Positions 1 through 8,541 are shown, counted from the first letter of the stretch. The stretch is DNA of 32,243 nucleotides from Phycisphaerae bacterium (GCA_016793805.1 JAEUIZ010000052.1:1-32243); one strand, 5' to 3'. Notes: a model not told the origin generated them from the letters alone. Numbers and translations are program-made.

Positions 1-2
1 CA

Positions 3-1202
3 TCAAGCGTGCCCGGAGGCCCGTCCATGGTTGCAAGAGCGCCGTTGCACGGCTCCATCTGGCGGCCGAAGGAAGCGCCAAGCGCGACGTTCCGGCCCGC
101 GGCGCTCCGCCCGCCGATGCGCTCGATCACGTCCAGCGCGACCAGCGTCGAGTCCTGCACAGACAACATCGCCGCGAGTCCGACCTCGGCCAACGGGAGT
201 TACCCGTGGTCGGGAGGCACCATCGCGTGGCAGAACGCCGGCAACGTGTACTCGGCGAACAACGCGTACGCCTCAGCGACTCTCGGGGGAGAAGAACGGA
301 CGAAGTTCCTGCGTGCTGGCGCATTCTCGTTCGGTACCCTGCCCGATGATGCGATCATCCGAGGCGTGGTGCTGAGCATCCGGCGGTACGCCGATGTCGG
401 AAACACGATCAAGGAGGCTGCCCTTCAGTGGCACAAGGAAGATTTCATATGCGACGTCAACCGCGCCACGGGCGCGTATGTCGGCACGACCCTGGAAACT
501 GTGTCGTATGGCGCGACCTCAGAGATTGACCCATGGGGAGAGAACTTTCCAGTTGCCACGCAATACAAAGCACCGAACTTTGGCGTGCTGCTTGGATACA
601 ACAACGATTTCATTGGTTCGGATGACAGCCCTGCGACTATTCACGTGGACCATGTGCAACTGACCATCTACTATGATGAAGTGCCTTCATGCGGGGGGCT
701 ATCCAGCGTAACTGCCTGGGCTGGCTTCTCCTCCGCTCCGGGCGGCTGGACCAACCCGACATATGGTGCGGGAAGCCCAGATGGCCTTGTGGCGCACCGA
801 GAAGTGTCCCACGGCACGGGTCAGGTTTATATCACATTCTCCTCATTTGCGACCGATTCGATTCCGTCGAATGCTACAATTCTAGGGGTGCAAGTTGCCT
901 TTCGTGCTTCCGTGTCTGGCGCGTGCCAAAGGTGGCATTATATCCAGCTCGTGGATGGATCATCGGCCGTGGGGCGGGCAAAGTTCATGTTTATCGAGCC
1001 TAACGCAACGACGCTGCGAGACTACGAGCATGGGCACTGCGAAGACACATGGCCTTATGCCGGCGGACCGTACAATGAGTTTACGCCGGCCATGTTCAAC
1101 AATCAGACATTCAAAGTGTTGGTCTCGCTCGAAAGCCACTGGTTGTCCGGAACGGTGAGCGCGGACATCGATGCGGTCAAGCTCACCGTGTGGTACGAGT
1201 GA
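3..1202 (+). CDS. Partial two-domain beta-rich hypothetical protein (5' end outside window)
   Basis: The reading frame is open from the left edge to the TGA at 1200-1202, so the gene is probably cut by the window. Counting from the GTG at 9, residues ~65-220 and ~230-397 look like two copies of one beta-sandwich-like domain. Both have a Trp-rich opening (IAWQNAGNVYSANNAYA; VTAWAGFSSAPGGWTNP), a middle 'something-P-x-AxIxGV' strand (PDDAIIRGVVLSI; PSNATILGVQVAF) and a closing strand (HVDHVQLTIYYDE; DIDAVKLTVWYE). The family is unnamed to me; such domains occur in secreted or virion-like proteins. No signal peptide is visible. The first ~45 residues are Arg/Pro/Ser-rich and read like noncoding sequence, so the true start may be internal (ATG at 117) or further left. 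The next gene starts 31 bases downstream and may share the transcript. Confidence 0.6.
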   Translation, partial: SSVPGGPSMVARAPLHGSIWRPKEAPSATFRPAALRPPMRSITSSATSVESCTDNIAASPTSANGSYPWSGGTIAWQNAGNVYSANNAYASATLGGEERTKFLRAGAFSFGTLPDDAIIRGVVLSIRRYADVGNTIKEAALQWHKEDFICDVNRATGAYVGTTLETVSYGATSEIDPWGENFPVATQYKAPNFGVLLGYNNDFIGSDDSPATIHVDHVQLTIYYDEVPSCGGLSSVTAWAGFSSAPGGWTNPTYGAGSPDGLVAHREVSHGTGQVYITFSSFATDSIPSNATILGVQVAFRASVSGACQRWHYIQLVDGSSAVGRAKFMFIEPNATTLRDYEHGHCEDTWPYAGGPYNEFTPAMFNNQTFKVLVSLESHWLSGTVSADIDAVKLTVWYE

Positions 1203-1233
1203 TGCTCTGCCCCGAGATCACAGGAGCCAACCC

Positions 1234-1956
1234 ATGATTGATCGGCTGTTCGTCACAACCGTCGTCTACGCCCTTGGCGTCGCCCCCCCTGCCTCGTTTG
1301 GACAACCCGAACTCGTGTCGTCCTCGCTCCGATTCGCGGAAGTTCTCGCCGGCACCGCCACGCCCGTCGCCTCCCCGAACGGCCTGATTGAGCCCGGCGA
1401 GGGCGTACGCCTGATCCTCGACGTCGGGTTCTCGCCCGCGGTGGGTACGACGACGACCTATACACCACCCCCGCCGCCGGGTGTGGGGACCATCGCCGGC
1501 TTGACTGAAGTCCTGTTCGATCTGCTCGGTGGAACCACGTCCCAAGGCACGTGGTCAAACCTCGTTCGCGCCCCGGGCTGGTCTTTGGGCGGACTCGGCA
1601 CGTCCGGTGCCGGTGGTTCGCAACTCACGGCTGCGGCTGTCGGGCAGTTCATTCTGCCTGGCGGAACGGCGAACCCCGCCAATCCCATCCCCTCGATTTG
1701 GCAGGGGACGTGGACTCCCGCGAGTTACGCTACCCGCAACGTCACCTGGCAGAGCGCCGGCGCCGCCGCCGGGGGCGGCCAGACGACCAGCCTCTACATT
1801 CAGTACGACGTGGTGCAGGGCCTGCCGCAATACACCAGCAAGTACGTCCCCGGCCAGTTCGGCTCCGTGGTCGTCCCCATCGTCCCCGCGCCGGGGGTCG
1901 GGGCGATCTCGCTCGGTGCTGCCGCGTGGCTGGCGCGCCGGCGACGCGTGCGCTGA
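1234..1956 (+). CDS. Exported PEP-CTERM (VPAPG-type) hypothetical protein
   Basis: A 240-residue protein starting at the ATG that follows AGGAG (1222-1226) with suitable spacing. Residues 1-23 form a signal peptide (short charged start, hydrophobic core, cleavage near SFGQ). The C-terminus has the tripartite sorting signal of the planctomycete PEP-CTERM type: VPAPG, a hydrophobic helix (AISLGAAAWLA) and the basic end RRRRVR. Family knowledge: such proteins are exported, then cut and released or anchored by an exosortase. The mature part is rich in Gly, Thr, Ser and Pro with no catalytic motif, which fits a structural surface or matrix protein. An alternative start at 1171 would put hydrophilic sequence ahead of the signal peptide and overlap the upstream gene, so I reject it. 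Confidence 0.8.
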   Translation: MIDRLFVTTVVYALGVAPPASFGQPELVSSSLRFAEVLAGTATPVASPNGLIEPGEGVRLILDVGFSPAVGTTTTYTPPPPPGVGTIAGLTEVLFDLLGGTTSQGTWSNLVRAPGWSLGGLGTSGAGGSQLTAAAVGQFILPGGTANPANPIPSIWQGTWTPASYATRNVTWQSAGAAAGGGQTTSLYIQYDVVQGLPQYTSKYVPGQFGSVVVPIVPAPGVGAISLGAAAWLARRRRVR

Positions 1957-1962
1957 GCGACG

Positions 1963-2008
1963 GCGCTCGCGAGCGCACGCACGGTCGGCCCGCACTCTGA
2001 GCGTGCGC
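1963..2008 (+). terminator. Inverted repeats between PEP-CTERM gene and trpS
   Basis: A perfect 14-base palindrome, GCGCTCGCGAGCGC (1963-1976), begins 7 bases after the upstream stop. It overlaps a second inverted repeat, GCGCACGC (1973-1980) with GCGTGCGC (2001-2008). There is no T-run, so this may be an intrinsic-like or Rho-assisted terminator. Only the symmetry is directly seen. Confidence 0.35.
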
Positions 2009-2032
2009 TGCGAGCCCCTACACTTGGTCCCT

Positions 2033-3109
2033 ATGTCCAAGCCGCGAATCCTGACGGGCGACACGCCGACCTCGACGGGCCTGCATTTGGGGCATTACGT
2101 GGGGTCGCTGGAGAATCGGCTGCGGTTGCAGGGCGAGTACGACTGTTACTTCCTGATCGCGAACGTCCACGCGTTCACGACGCTGGCCGAGAAGCCCGAC
2201 GAGGTGCGTGCGAACACGATCGGGATTGTCAAGGACTGGCTGGCGGTGGGGCTGGACCCGGAGCGCTCGACGTTCGTGCTGCAATCGGAGGTGCCGGCGA
2301 TCGCGGAGTTGACGTTCCTGTTCGCGATGCTGCTGCCGTTCAACAAGGTGATGCGGAACCCGACGCTCAAGACGGAGATCGAGGCGAAGCAGTTGGGCGA
2401 CTCGTACCCGTTCGGGTTCCCGATGTACGCGGTGGGGCAGTGCGCGGACATCCTGGCGTTCCGGCCGGAGTTGGTGCCGGTGGGCGAGGATCAGGAGGCG
2501 CACATCGAGATGTGCCGGGACGTGGCGCTGAAGTTCAATCAACTCTACTGCGGGGTTGGGAACCGGGTGCCGCCCGAGGAGCACGCGAAGGCGGGCGGGG
2601 TGTTCCCGATCCCGAGGGCGAAGGTGGGGCGCGTGGGGCGGCTGCCGGGGATCGACGGCGTACAGAAGATGTCCAAGAGCCTGGGCAACGCGATCTTTCT
2701 GTATGACGACGCGAGGACGGTGCAGAAGAAACTGAACAAGATCACGACGGGTCGGCAGAGCCCGACGGAGCCCGGGAACCCGAGCAACGTGCTCATGCAA
2801 TACGTGGACGCCTTCATCGGGGGGCAGGGGCCAGAGGGCGCGGCCAGGGCGGCGGAGATCAAGCGGCGCTACGCGGCGGGCGACAACATCGGCGACGGTC
2901 ACATCAAGGCGGAACTGGGCGAGGCGATCAACTCGCTGCTGGAGCCGATGCGGCAGCGGCGCGCGACGCTGGACGGTCCCGAGGGCGACGCGCGCGTCAT
3001 CGACGTGATCCGGCGGGGCACGGCCCGCGCGAACCAAGTGGCCGAGGAGACGCTCTCGCTCGCGAAGCGCGCCATGCGATTGGACTTCGGCGCGCGCACG
3101 CTGGGGTAG
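2033..3109 (+). CDS. trpS: Tryptophanyl-tRNA synthetase
   Basis: Class Ic aminoacyl-tRNA synthetase that joins Trp to tRNA-Trp using ATP in the cytoplasm. The 358-residue length is normal for bacterial TrpS (about 330-360). The Rossmann fold opens with TGDTPTSTGLHLGHYVGSL, where LHLGHY carries the HIGH signature and TPTSTG the preceding phosphate-binding stretch (residues ~8-22). The second signature KMSKS occurs near residue 216 in VQKMSKSLGN. PVGEDQEAHIEMCRD and PFGFPMYAVGQCADIL are typical of the active-site and dimer regions. The ATG at 2033 is chosen because the family starts a few residues before the first beta strand (KPRILTGD); an upstream in-frame start would add about 168 residues that overlap the PEP-CTERM gene. 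No clear Shine-Dalgarno is seen. Confidence 0.97.
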   Translation: MSKPRILTGDTPTSTGLHLGHYVGSLENRLRLQGEYDCYFLIANVHAFTTLAEKPDEVRANTIGIVKDWLAVGLDPERSTFVLQSEVPAIAELTFLFAMLLPFNKVMRNPTLKTEIEAKQLGDSYPFGFPMYAVGQCADILAFRPELVPVGEDQEAHIEMCRDVALKFNQLYCGVGNRVPPEEHAKAGGVFPIPRAKVGRVGRLPGIDGVQKMSKSLGNAIFLYDDARTVQKKLNKITTGRQSPTEPGNPSNVLMQYVDAFIGGQGPEGAARAAEIKRRYAAGDNIGDGHIKAELGEAINSLLEPMRQRRATLDGPEGDARVIDVIRRGTARANQVAEETLSLAKRAMRLDFGARTLG

Positions 3110-3144
3110 ATGCCCGGCGCCTCCCGCAAGCGAGACTCGAAGGA

Positions 3145-3171
3145 CGTGTGCGTTCTCGCTGCTGGCACACG
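3145..3171 (+). terminator. Hairpin downstream of trpS
   Basis: CGTGTGC (3145-3151) and GCACACG (3165-3171) form a perfect 7-bp stem with a 13-base loop, 36 bases after the trpS stop. No U tract follows. The rest of 3110-3381 shows no convincing gene. Confidence 0.35.
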
Positions 3172-3381
3172 CGATGACGGAGTGGCCAGGGGTGGCCGGG
3201 GCGAGAGGTCCTCGGCCCAGGCTCCCGCCGCGGCGGATGGGTGACGACCGCACAGCCGCGAGCGTGCGCGGGCACGGAGTTTGCTGGCGACTCCTGCGGC
3301 ATGTCCGTCGCCGGGACTTCGCGCCGAGGTGGCGGGGCACCTCGACGATGGATCGGGTGTGTCACCTCGAGGGAGCGCGCC

Positions 3382-5631
3382 ATGAGTCGTCTGATGATCG
3401 CGTTGGTGGCGGCGGTCGCTGGATCGGCGGTCGCTGGGGAGCAGTACGCGTGGCGGTATTACCGCCCGGGCAACACGGGAATCCAGGGCGACTACTGCGA
3501 CGCGATCTGGATCGGGCCGGACAACGACCCCTGGATCGGGGGGTACCAGCCCTCGTTTGAGGAGGGTGGACTGGCGAAGTTCGTGCAGGCCGAGAATCGG
3601 TGGATCAACATCTCGAACGTCGACTACCCGGAGATCGGGCATCCGGACAACACGGGGACGACGCGCGTGCGTGACATCACCGCGGACGCGCAGGGAAACC
3701 TGTGGATGGGCACGGGGCGCGGGGTGCTGCGGTTCAACCCAGGGATCGGTCCGGCGTCGTTGAAGCGTTGGGGTGCCGACAACTCGCCCTGGCCCGGCGG
3801 CTGGGTGACCAACATCGAGATTTCGCCGGACGGCACGGTCTGGGCAAGCGGATACGCGACGGTCTGGGGCGGGGGCGGGCTTATGCGCTACTCACCGGCG
3901 ACTGGCGCCTGGACGTATCTCGGCGCGACGAGGCCGGAGGTGCTGGCCGTGCAGCCCAGACCCGGCGGCGGATACTACCTCTGGGCAGGCGACGGCCCGG
4001 GGACGATCGGGACTACGCAGCGGTTCGACAGCACGACCCAAGCCTGGACGACGTTCCCCTCGACCAGCGGGAATCCGCGCAACCTCCCGGGCAACAAGTG
4101 CGTCGATTCGGCGGGGAATCTCTGGGCGTATCGCGTGCTGCCCGACAACTTCAACGCCGTGCTTGACTGCCGGCGTCCTGACGGAACGTGGATCGGTGTG
4201 CCGCCACCCCCGGGATCGGCCTCGGTGTTGCGCACCACCGGCGTGCTCCGGGCGCTGGCCATCGTGGGCAGCGAGGTGTACCGGTTCGATGGCACAAGTT
4301 GGTCGTCGCTGGGGGACTGGGGCAACGGGTTCTGGACGTATGACCTGGCGATGGACTCGTCGAACGCCGTCTGGGCTTCGGGCGTGGGCGGCGCGGCGAA
4401 GCGTGACCCGGCTACGGGCCTGTGGCAGCGGTACCGCGTCACGAACACGAGCCAGTTCGAGTTTTTCAACAACGATCTCACGGTCAGCCAGGTCACGGGC
4501 GAGGTCTGGGCGTGCGCCAACGCTGGATCGGGCGTGGGCGGGATGGTGCGGTTCGACGGAACCCGGTGGACGGGGTACAACCAACTGACTTATGGCCTCG
4601 GGCATCCGTGGCCATTCCCAACCGACAACTCCAACGCGATCTATCTGCGCCCGAGCAACGGAGCGGTGGTCGTCAACCCGATGTTCGGCGGCACCTCGCA
4701 ACTGGTAGGAACGACGTGGAGCGGCCTGCCGGGCGGGTCGGGAGATGTGGTGCAGTACGTGGAGGACTCCACGGGCCGGCTCTGGCAACTCGGGGAGTAC
4801 TTCAATCTGTCGTACTGGACGGGCGCGGCGTGGATGAACGTGGGCATCGCCGCGTGGGGCTCGCAACTGCGCGCGGATCCGGATCGGCCCGGGACCGTCT
4901 GGGCGCACGCGGGGTACGAGGTCGTCCGCACCGACGGCACGTACCGATTCTCGCGGACCATCGACGACTTCCCCGAGTTGACGAGCCAGAGCGACACGAT
5001 CTGGGGCATGGCGGTGGGCCGGCAGGGCGTCGCATGGCTCGGGTGCAGCGTCTATCTCGGCGCTGGCGGGAGCGGCGGCGGGCTGATCCGCCTCGACGCG
5101 AGCACGGGCGCGTACACGATGATGAAGTATGAGACGGGCTGGCCGCTCCCGGGCAAGTACGTCACGCCGTGGGTTGTCACCCCCGACGGGCGGGTGTGGA
5201 TGACGTACACGCAGGTGCATCAGTCGTTCGAGGGTGGAGGTCTGTGCTGGTACGACCCGGCGACGGGGGCCGTGGGCACGTTCCCCGGTCCCGTTCCGAG
5301 CGGCTCGCCGCAATGGGGCGGGCTGCCGCACACGCAGATCAGGGACGTGGAGGTGCGGCTGATCCCCGGCGGGTATGAGTTGTGGATGAGTTGCCTCAGC
5401 CGAGGAATCGCGGTGCTGACGGTAACGGGGACCGTGCCGTCGGCCTGCTACGCGAACTGCGACGCGAGCACGGCCCCGCCGGTGCTGAACGTGAACGACT
5501 TCACGTGCTTCCTGAATCGCTTCGCGGCGGGCGACTCGTACGCCAACTGCGACGCGAGCACGACGCCGCCGGTGCTGAATGTCAACGACTTCACGTGCTT
5601 CCTGAACCGGTTCGCGGCGGGGTGTCCATAG
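3382..5631 (+). CDS. Secreted propeller-repeat protein with C-terminal dockerin-like module
   Basis: A 749-residue exoprotein. Residues 1-19 are a signal peptide (MSRLMIALVAAVAGSAVAG, Ala-x-Ala-type cleavage). The body holds many repeats built around 'D..GNLWMGTGRGVLRFNP' and 'DGTVWASG..', as in two-component-regulator-type or BNR-like beta-propeller proteins (ITADAQGNLWMGTG, ISPDGTVWASGYA, VDSAGNLWAYR, VTPDGRVWMTYT). The last ~62 residues are two 30-residue copies of a Phycisphaerae dockerin-like half-module (YANCDAST.PP then VLNVNDFTCFLNRFAAG), with Asp/Asn positions suited to calcium binding. No catalytic motif is seen; a role in cell-surface or polysaccharide binding is inferred. The start follows a GAGGGAG-type ribosome site (3369-3375). 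Upstream in-frame codons would bury the signal peptide. Confidence 0.8.
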   Translation: MSRLMIALVAAVAGSAVAGEQYAWRYYRPGNTGIQGDYCDAIWIGPDNDPWIGGYQPSFEEGGLAKFVQAENRWINISNVDYPEIGHPDNTGTTRVRDITADAQGNLWMGTGRGVLRFNPGIGPASLKRWGADNSPWPGGWVTNIEISPDGTVWASGYATVWGGGGLMRYSPATGAWTYLGATRPEVLAVQPRPGGGYYLWAGDGPGTIGTTQRFDSTTQAWTTFPSTSGNPRNLPGNKCVDSAGNLWAYRVLPDNFNAVLDCRRPDGTWIGVPPPPGSASVLRTTGVLRALAIVGSEVYRFDGTSWSSLGDWGNGFWTYDLAMDSSNAVWASGVGGAAKRDPATGLWQRYRVTNTSQFEFFNNDLTVSQVTGEVWACANAGSGVGGMVRFDGTRWTGYNQLTYGLGHPWPFPTDNSNAIYLRPSNGAVVVNPMFGGTSQLVGTTWSGLPGGSGDVVQYVEDSTGRLWQLGEYFNLSYWTGAAWMNVGIAAWGSQLRADPDRPGTVWAHAGYEVVRTDGTYRFSRTIDDFPELTSQSDTIWGMAVGRQGVAWLGCSVYLGAGGSGGGLIRLDASTGAYTMMKYETGWPLPGKYVTPWVVTPDGRVWMTYTQVHQSFEGGGLCWYDPATGAVGTFPGPVPSGSPQWGGLPHTQIRDVEVRLIPGGYELWMSCLSRGIAVLTVTGTVPSACYANCDASTAPPVLNVNDFTCFLNRFAAGDSYANCDASTTPPVLNVNDFTCFLNRFAAGCP
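5449..5628 (+). repeat. Tandem 90-bp direct repeat encoding dockerin-like half-modules
   Basis: Two adjacent 90-base units (5449-5538 and 5539-5628) encode near-identical 30-residue segments. They differ mostly at third codon positions (gaa/gcc-type and aac/aat-type changes), so the duplication is old enough to have drifted silently while the protein was held constant. Confidence 0.85.
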
Positions 5632-5648
5632 CGGTCGCGGCGCGCGTG

Positions 5649-5662
5649 CGGCGGTTCCGCCG
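5649..5662. terminator. Bidirectional hairpin between convergent genes
   Basis: CGGCGG-TT-CCGCCG lies in the 41-base gap between the propeller gene (plus) and the HU-like gene (minus). The loop is very short (2 bases) and there is no U tract. Confidence 0.3.
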
Positions 5663-5672
5663 GTGATCGGGT

Positions 5673-6023
5673 TCAGACGTTGGCGGGGGCGCCTTTGCGC
5701 GGGCGGACGTGGATCTTGGGCGGGGCGCTCGCGGCGGGCCCGGCGTCGAGTTTCTCTTGCATCAGCCGCCCGACCTTGAACTTGACGGTGGGCCGGGGCG
5801 GGACGCGCACGGGCTGGAGGGTCTTGGGGTTCTGGGCGCGACGTTCGGCGCGGAGGCGGACCTCGAAGACGCCGAAGTCGCGGAACTCGACGCGGTTGCC
5901 GTTGGCGAGTTCCGCGGTGAGCAACGCGAGAAAGGCTTCGAGGGTTTCCTTGACCTCGTCGCGCTTCCGGCCCGACTCCCCGGCGATCCGCTCGACGAGA
6001 TGCTTCTTGGTGATCGTCGCCAT
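5673..6023 (-). CDS. HU/IHF-family DNA-binding protein
   Basis: A 116-residue nucleoid-associated protein. Residues 1-90 match the HU/IHF fold: helix pair (TKKHLVERIAGESGRKRDEV, ETLEAFLALLTAELANGNRV), then the strand EFRDFGVFEVR and the arm region RRAQNPKTLQPVRVPPRPTVKFKVGR that grips the minor groove. A Pro near the tip of the arm (NPKT) is the residue that intercalates in this family. About 25 extra residues follow (basic, Pro/Ala-rich, ending RPRKGAPANV), longer than the usual 90-residue form; planctomycete HU proteins often carry such tails. The ATG at 6021-6023 is preceded by AGAGAGG. A longer in-frame reading to 6350 would overlap the neighbouring gene and is not supported. It has its own promoter (see 6085-6113). 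Confidence 0.93.
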   Translation of the reverse strand: MATITKKHLVERIAGESGRKRDEVKETLEAFLALLTAELANGNRVEFRDFGVFEVRLRAERRAQNPKTLQPVRVPPRPTVKFKVGRLMQEKLDAGPAASAPPKIHVRPRKGAPANV

Positions 6024-6084
6024 GCGCCCGGAACCTCTCTCCCCCTCTCCCCACGAGCCCGGCCCTGTGCGTTGCCGGGGCGTG

Positions 6085-6113
6085 AGTATGCCATGATCCT
6101 GCCGTCCGGTCAA
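6085..6113 (-). promoter_or_regulatory. Sigma-70-like promoter of the HU-like gene
   Basis: On the minus strand TTGACC (6113-6108) and CATACT (6090-6085) are separated by exactly 17 bases, about 60 bases ahead of the HU start codon. Matches to consensus: 5/6 and 4/6. Confidence 0.55.
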
Positions 6114-6165
6114 TCCCCCATCTGCCGCGGCCCGTGAGCGAGGGTCGGCGGTGGCTTGAACCTCT

Positions 6166-7002
6166 CTAAAAACGGATGACCAGCCCACCATAGACGCCGG
6201 CCATGGCGCCGCGCCAATCGAAGTGCTCGGTTCCTTCGCCACTGGCGAGCCCGAAGGCCTGCTGACGATACCCGAACTGCAGGCCGACGTTCTCGACGGG
6301 TCGCCACATGAATCCGACGAGGAGATCGAAGCCGTACACCTCGCGTCCACCCCCGCCGGGGAAGCCGGAGAGCGTGGCCTGGAAGTCGATGGTGACGCGC
6401 TCGACGAGGTCCATGGTCAACTTGGTCCCGACGAGGGGCTCCACAAAGAACCCACCGCCACCGACAGGACCGGAGAGCGTGCGGACGTCGAAGTCAACGT
6501 CGTAGACCCGGAACCCCCCCACCACCTCGCCGCGCGCGCGGAAGCGGTCCCCGGGCTTGCCCGCGAGCCAGTCGGGGGTCGGGAGCACATACGCGGCAGT
6601 GGCCTCCATCGAGAAGAAGGAGAGGCTGGCGCGGAGCGGGTCGCCCGTGGCGACGGGCACGCCCCCGATCTGTCCCGGCTCGTCGGCGAACGAGAGGCGA
6701 TCGTTGATCTCGAAATACGTTCCGAGCAGGCCGAATCGCCAGGACTCGTTGCGGACGTGCAACTCGGCGGTCGGGCTGAGGCGGGGTGAGTCGAGGTTGA
6801 GGGCTTCGAGGCGTGTGGAGTCGGCGCCACCGGGCGAGCCCGGCAGCAGGACGCGCCCGCTCGGGGCCATGTACCAGACTGATGGCTCGAGGCGAACGGT
6901 CCAGGTCTCGTCGAGGTCCGAGCGTTTGGGCGCATCGGCCACGGGCGGCTGTGCGCCCGCGGCGCTTGTCACGGCGGCCACCAATGCGAAGTGCCAACTC
7001 AT
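6166..7002 (-). CDS. Predicted beta-barrel outer-membrane protein
   Basis: A 278-residue protein with an N-terminal signal peptide (SWHFALVAAVTSAAGAQ, cleavage near AGA). The mature part alternates polar and hydrophobic residues with regularly spaced aromatic girdles (WRFGLLGTYFEIND, LTMDLVERVTIDFQATL, VGLQFGYRQQAFGL). It ends in strand GVYGGLVIRF with a terminal Phe, the usual recognition signal for barrel assembly by BamA. This fits an outer-membrane barrel of about 10-12 strands; transport substrate unknown. The start at 7002 is supported by GGGAGG seven bases upstream on the minus strand; the in-frame codon at 7026 would put a charged stretch before the signal peptide. It is divergent from arfB with a 68-base shared spacer. 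Confidence 0.75.
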   Translation of the reverse strand: MSWHFALVAAVTSAAGAQPPVADAPKRSDLDETWTVRLEPSVWYMAPSGRVLLPGSPGGADSTRLEALNLDSPRLSPTAELHVRNESWRFGLLGTYFEINDRLSFADEPGQIGGVPVATGDPLRASLSFFSMEATAAYVLPTPDWLAGKPGDRFRARGEVVGGFRVYDVDFDVRTLSGPVGGGGFFVEPLVGTKLTMDLVERVTIDFQATLSGFPGGGGREVYGFDLLVGFMWRPVENVGLQFGYRQQAFGLASGEGTEHFDWRGAMAGVYGGLVIRF

Positions 7003-7070
7003 GTCTGCCTCCCAACGAACCGGCACAGAATAGCGAGTCCCGTTGCCGTGCGGGCGCCAACGATCCGACC

Positions 7071-7484
7071 ATGCCCGAGATCGCCCCCGGCGTCGTGGTC
7101 CCCGACGACGCGATCAACTTCGTCTACTCGTCCAGCGGCGGCCCGGGCGGGCAGAACGTCAACAAGCGCGCCACCAAGGCCGAACTGCGGCTCGAACTCC
7201 GCGCGGTGTCGATTCCGGCGGATGCCCGCGACCGGCTGGCGCGGCTGCTGGGGCGCCGCCTGACGGACGAGGGGGTGATCGTGATCTCGGCCGAGGAGCA
7301 CCGATCGCAGCCGCGGAACCGGGCGGCGTGCCTGGATCGGCTGCGGGACCTCGTGGTTCGGGCATTGGTGCGACCGAAGTCCAGGCGCGCGACGCGCCCG
7401 AGCCGCGGATCGGTCGAGCGTCGGCTGCGCGAGAAGCAGCAACGCGGCGCGGCGAAGCGCCGGCGACGGGAGCACGAGGACTGA
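7071..7484 (+). CDS. arfB: Alternative ribosome-rescue factor ArfB (peptidyl-tRNA hydrolase)
   Basis: A 137-residue class I release-factor-like protein. It is expected to hydrolyse peptidyl-tRNA on ribosomes stalled on truncated mRNA. The catalytic GGQ is at residues 26-28 within SSSGGPGGQNVNKRATKAEL, the family signature. A basic unstructured tail (residues ~105-137, SRRATRPSRGSVERRLREKQ and RRRR) would enter the empty mRNA channel, which separates ArfB from the codon-reading release factors RF1/RF2. Length fits the family (about 140). The ATG at 7071 places GGQ at the expected distance from the N-terminus; no strong Shine-Dalgarno is visible. Confidence 0.93.
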   Translation: MPEIAPGVVVPDDAINFVYSSSGGPGGQNVNKRATKAELRLELRAVSIPADARDRLARLLGRRLTDEGVIVISAEEHRSQPRNRAACLDRLRDLVVRALVRPKSRRATRPSRGSVERRLREKQQRGAAKRRRREHED

Positions 7485-7539
7485 TGCCGCTCGGCGTGCG
7501 ACTGGGGCGCTCGGTCTAGGCCGGTCGCGCGCGGGCGTG

Positions 7540-8541
7540 CTACAGCCGATACCCCGTGGGCTGCTCGGCCAGGGCGTAGGCCTCGCGGAGCACGGTCATG
7601 GCGAGGATGGAGGCGATCGCGACCGCCGCGAGCGTGCCCGCCTCTTTCCAGAGACCGACGCCGGCCATCCAGGCAACGGGATACAGCGAGAGCCAGAGCG
7701 ACCCATAGCGACCGATCTTCTCGGCGGCGCGAGGCCCCGGGCCGAGGCGGCGGACGCGCCGGATCGCGGCGAGCGCGTACAGGCCGGCGAGCACGGCCAC
7801 GATCGCCAGGGATCGGGCCGAGACCCACGCGGGCCAGATGGCGGCGAGGATCCCGTGCCGATCGGTCGGGTTGCGCTCGTGCTGGAGCCAGAGGATGGCC
7901 GCGGACCAGGCGACCCAGGAGATCACGGCGACGGCGAGGGCTCGGCGGCTGAGTTTGGGGACCTTGCGCGCGAGGACGTGGACCGCCGCTCCGACGGCGA
8001 GGGCGTGGGTCATGGCGACCCAGACCGGCGCCAGGAAGCGCAGCCCGAGGTTGGGGATGAGCATGTGCCCGCCGTAGATGAGGCCCAGGAGCATGAGCCC
8101 AACGCCGGGGACAAACCGGGCGGCGACGTTGAAGAGCGTGATGGCGGCGAGGACCCCGAGCGTCATGACGACGGCGTCGACGCCGAAGGCGGTCGCCCCG
8201 AGGACGGCGAGCAGGAGCGTGGCGACGACGACGGCGTTGGCGAGCCCCACGCCGATCGCGCCGGACGCGAGCGGGCGGTCGCGCTGGAGCGTTCGGTCGC
8301 GGCGGAGGTCGAGCACGTCGTTGGACGCGGCGCCAAAGGTGTAGAGGGCGATGGCGACGAGGGCCCCGGCGGCGAGGAGGAACCACGGCTCACGCGCCGC
8401 CATCTCGTGGTCCTGCGGCTCCCGGAGCGGATGGGCGCGGGTCCAGAGGATGACGAACCAGGTGTTGGAGACGACGGCGGCGGCCGTGGTGATGCGGGTG
8501 AGATGGAGGATCGGCGCGAGCCGGAGCAGGAATCGCCGCAT
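7540..8541 (-). CDS. UbiA-family prenyltransferase (membrane)
   Basis: A 333-residue polytopic membrane protein with about nine hydrophobic helices. The first Asp-rich motif NDVLDLRRD (residues 74-82), followed by RTLQRDRPLASG, is the UbiA signature that binds Mg-diphosphate of the prenyl donor. Family role: moving a polyprenyl group to an aromatic or other acceptor (quinone, haem O, arabinose or lipid pathways); the acceptor cannot be told here. I could not find a clear second Asp-rich motif (DxxxD) in the cytoplasmic loop after helix 6, so activity is less certain. The ATG at 8541 precedes the first helix; extending to 8649 adds a basic non-conserved stretch. It is convergent with arfB and divergent from the kinase-like gene. 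Confidence 0.82.
   Translation of the reverse strand: MRRFLLRLAPILHLTRITTAAAVVSNTWFVILWTRAHPLREPQDHEMAAREPWFLLAAGALVAIALYTFGAASNDVLDLRRDRTLQRDRPLASGAIGVGLANAVVVATLLLAVLGATAFGVDAVVMTLGVLAAITLFNVAARFVPGVGLMLLGLIYGGHMLIPNLGLRFLAPVWVAMTHALAVGAAVHVLARKVPKLSRRALAVAVISWVAWSAAILWLQHERNPTDRHGILAAIWPAWVSARSLAIVAVLAGLYALAAIRRVRRLGPGPRAAEKIGRYGSLWLSLYPVAWMAGVGLWKEAGTLAAVAIASILAMTVLREAYALAEQPTGYRL

Noticed and set aside
5449..5628. CRISPR array
   Set aside because: Only two adjacent units without spacers, translated as dockerin-like protein repeats. No CRISPR array was seen anywhere in the window.
3892..6054. 720-codon minus-strand open frame
   Set aside because: Antisense to the propeller protein and out of frame with the HU gene; Arg/Pro/His-rich without motifs.
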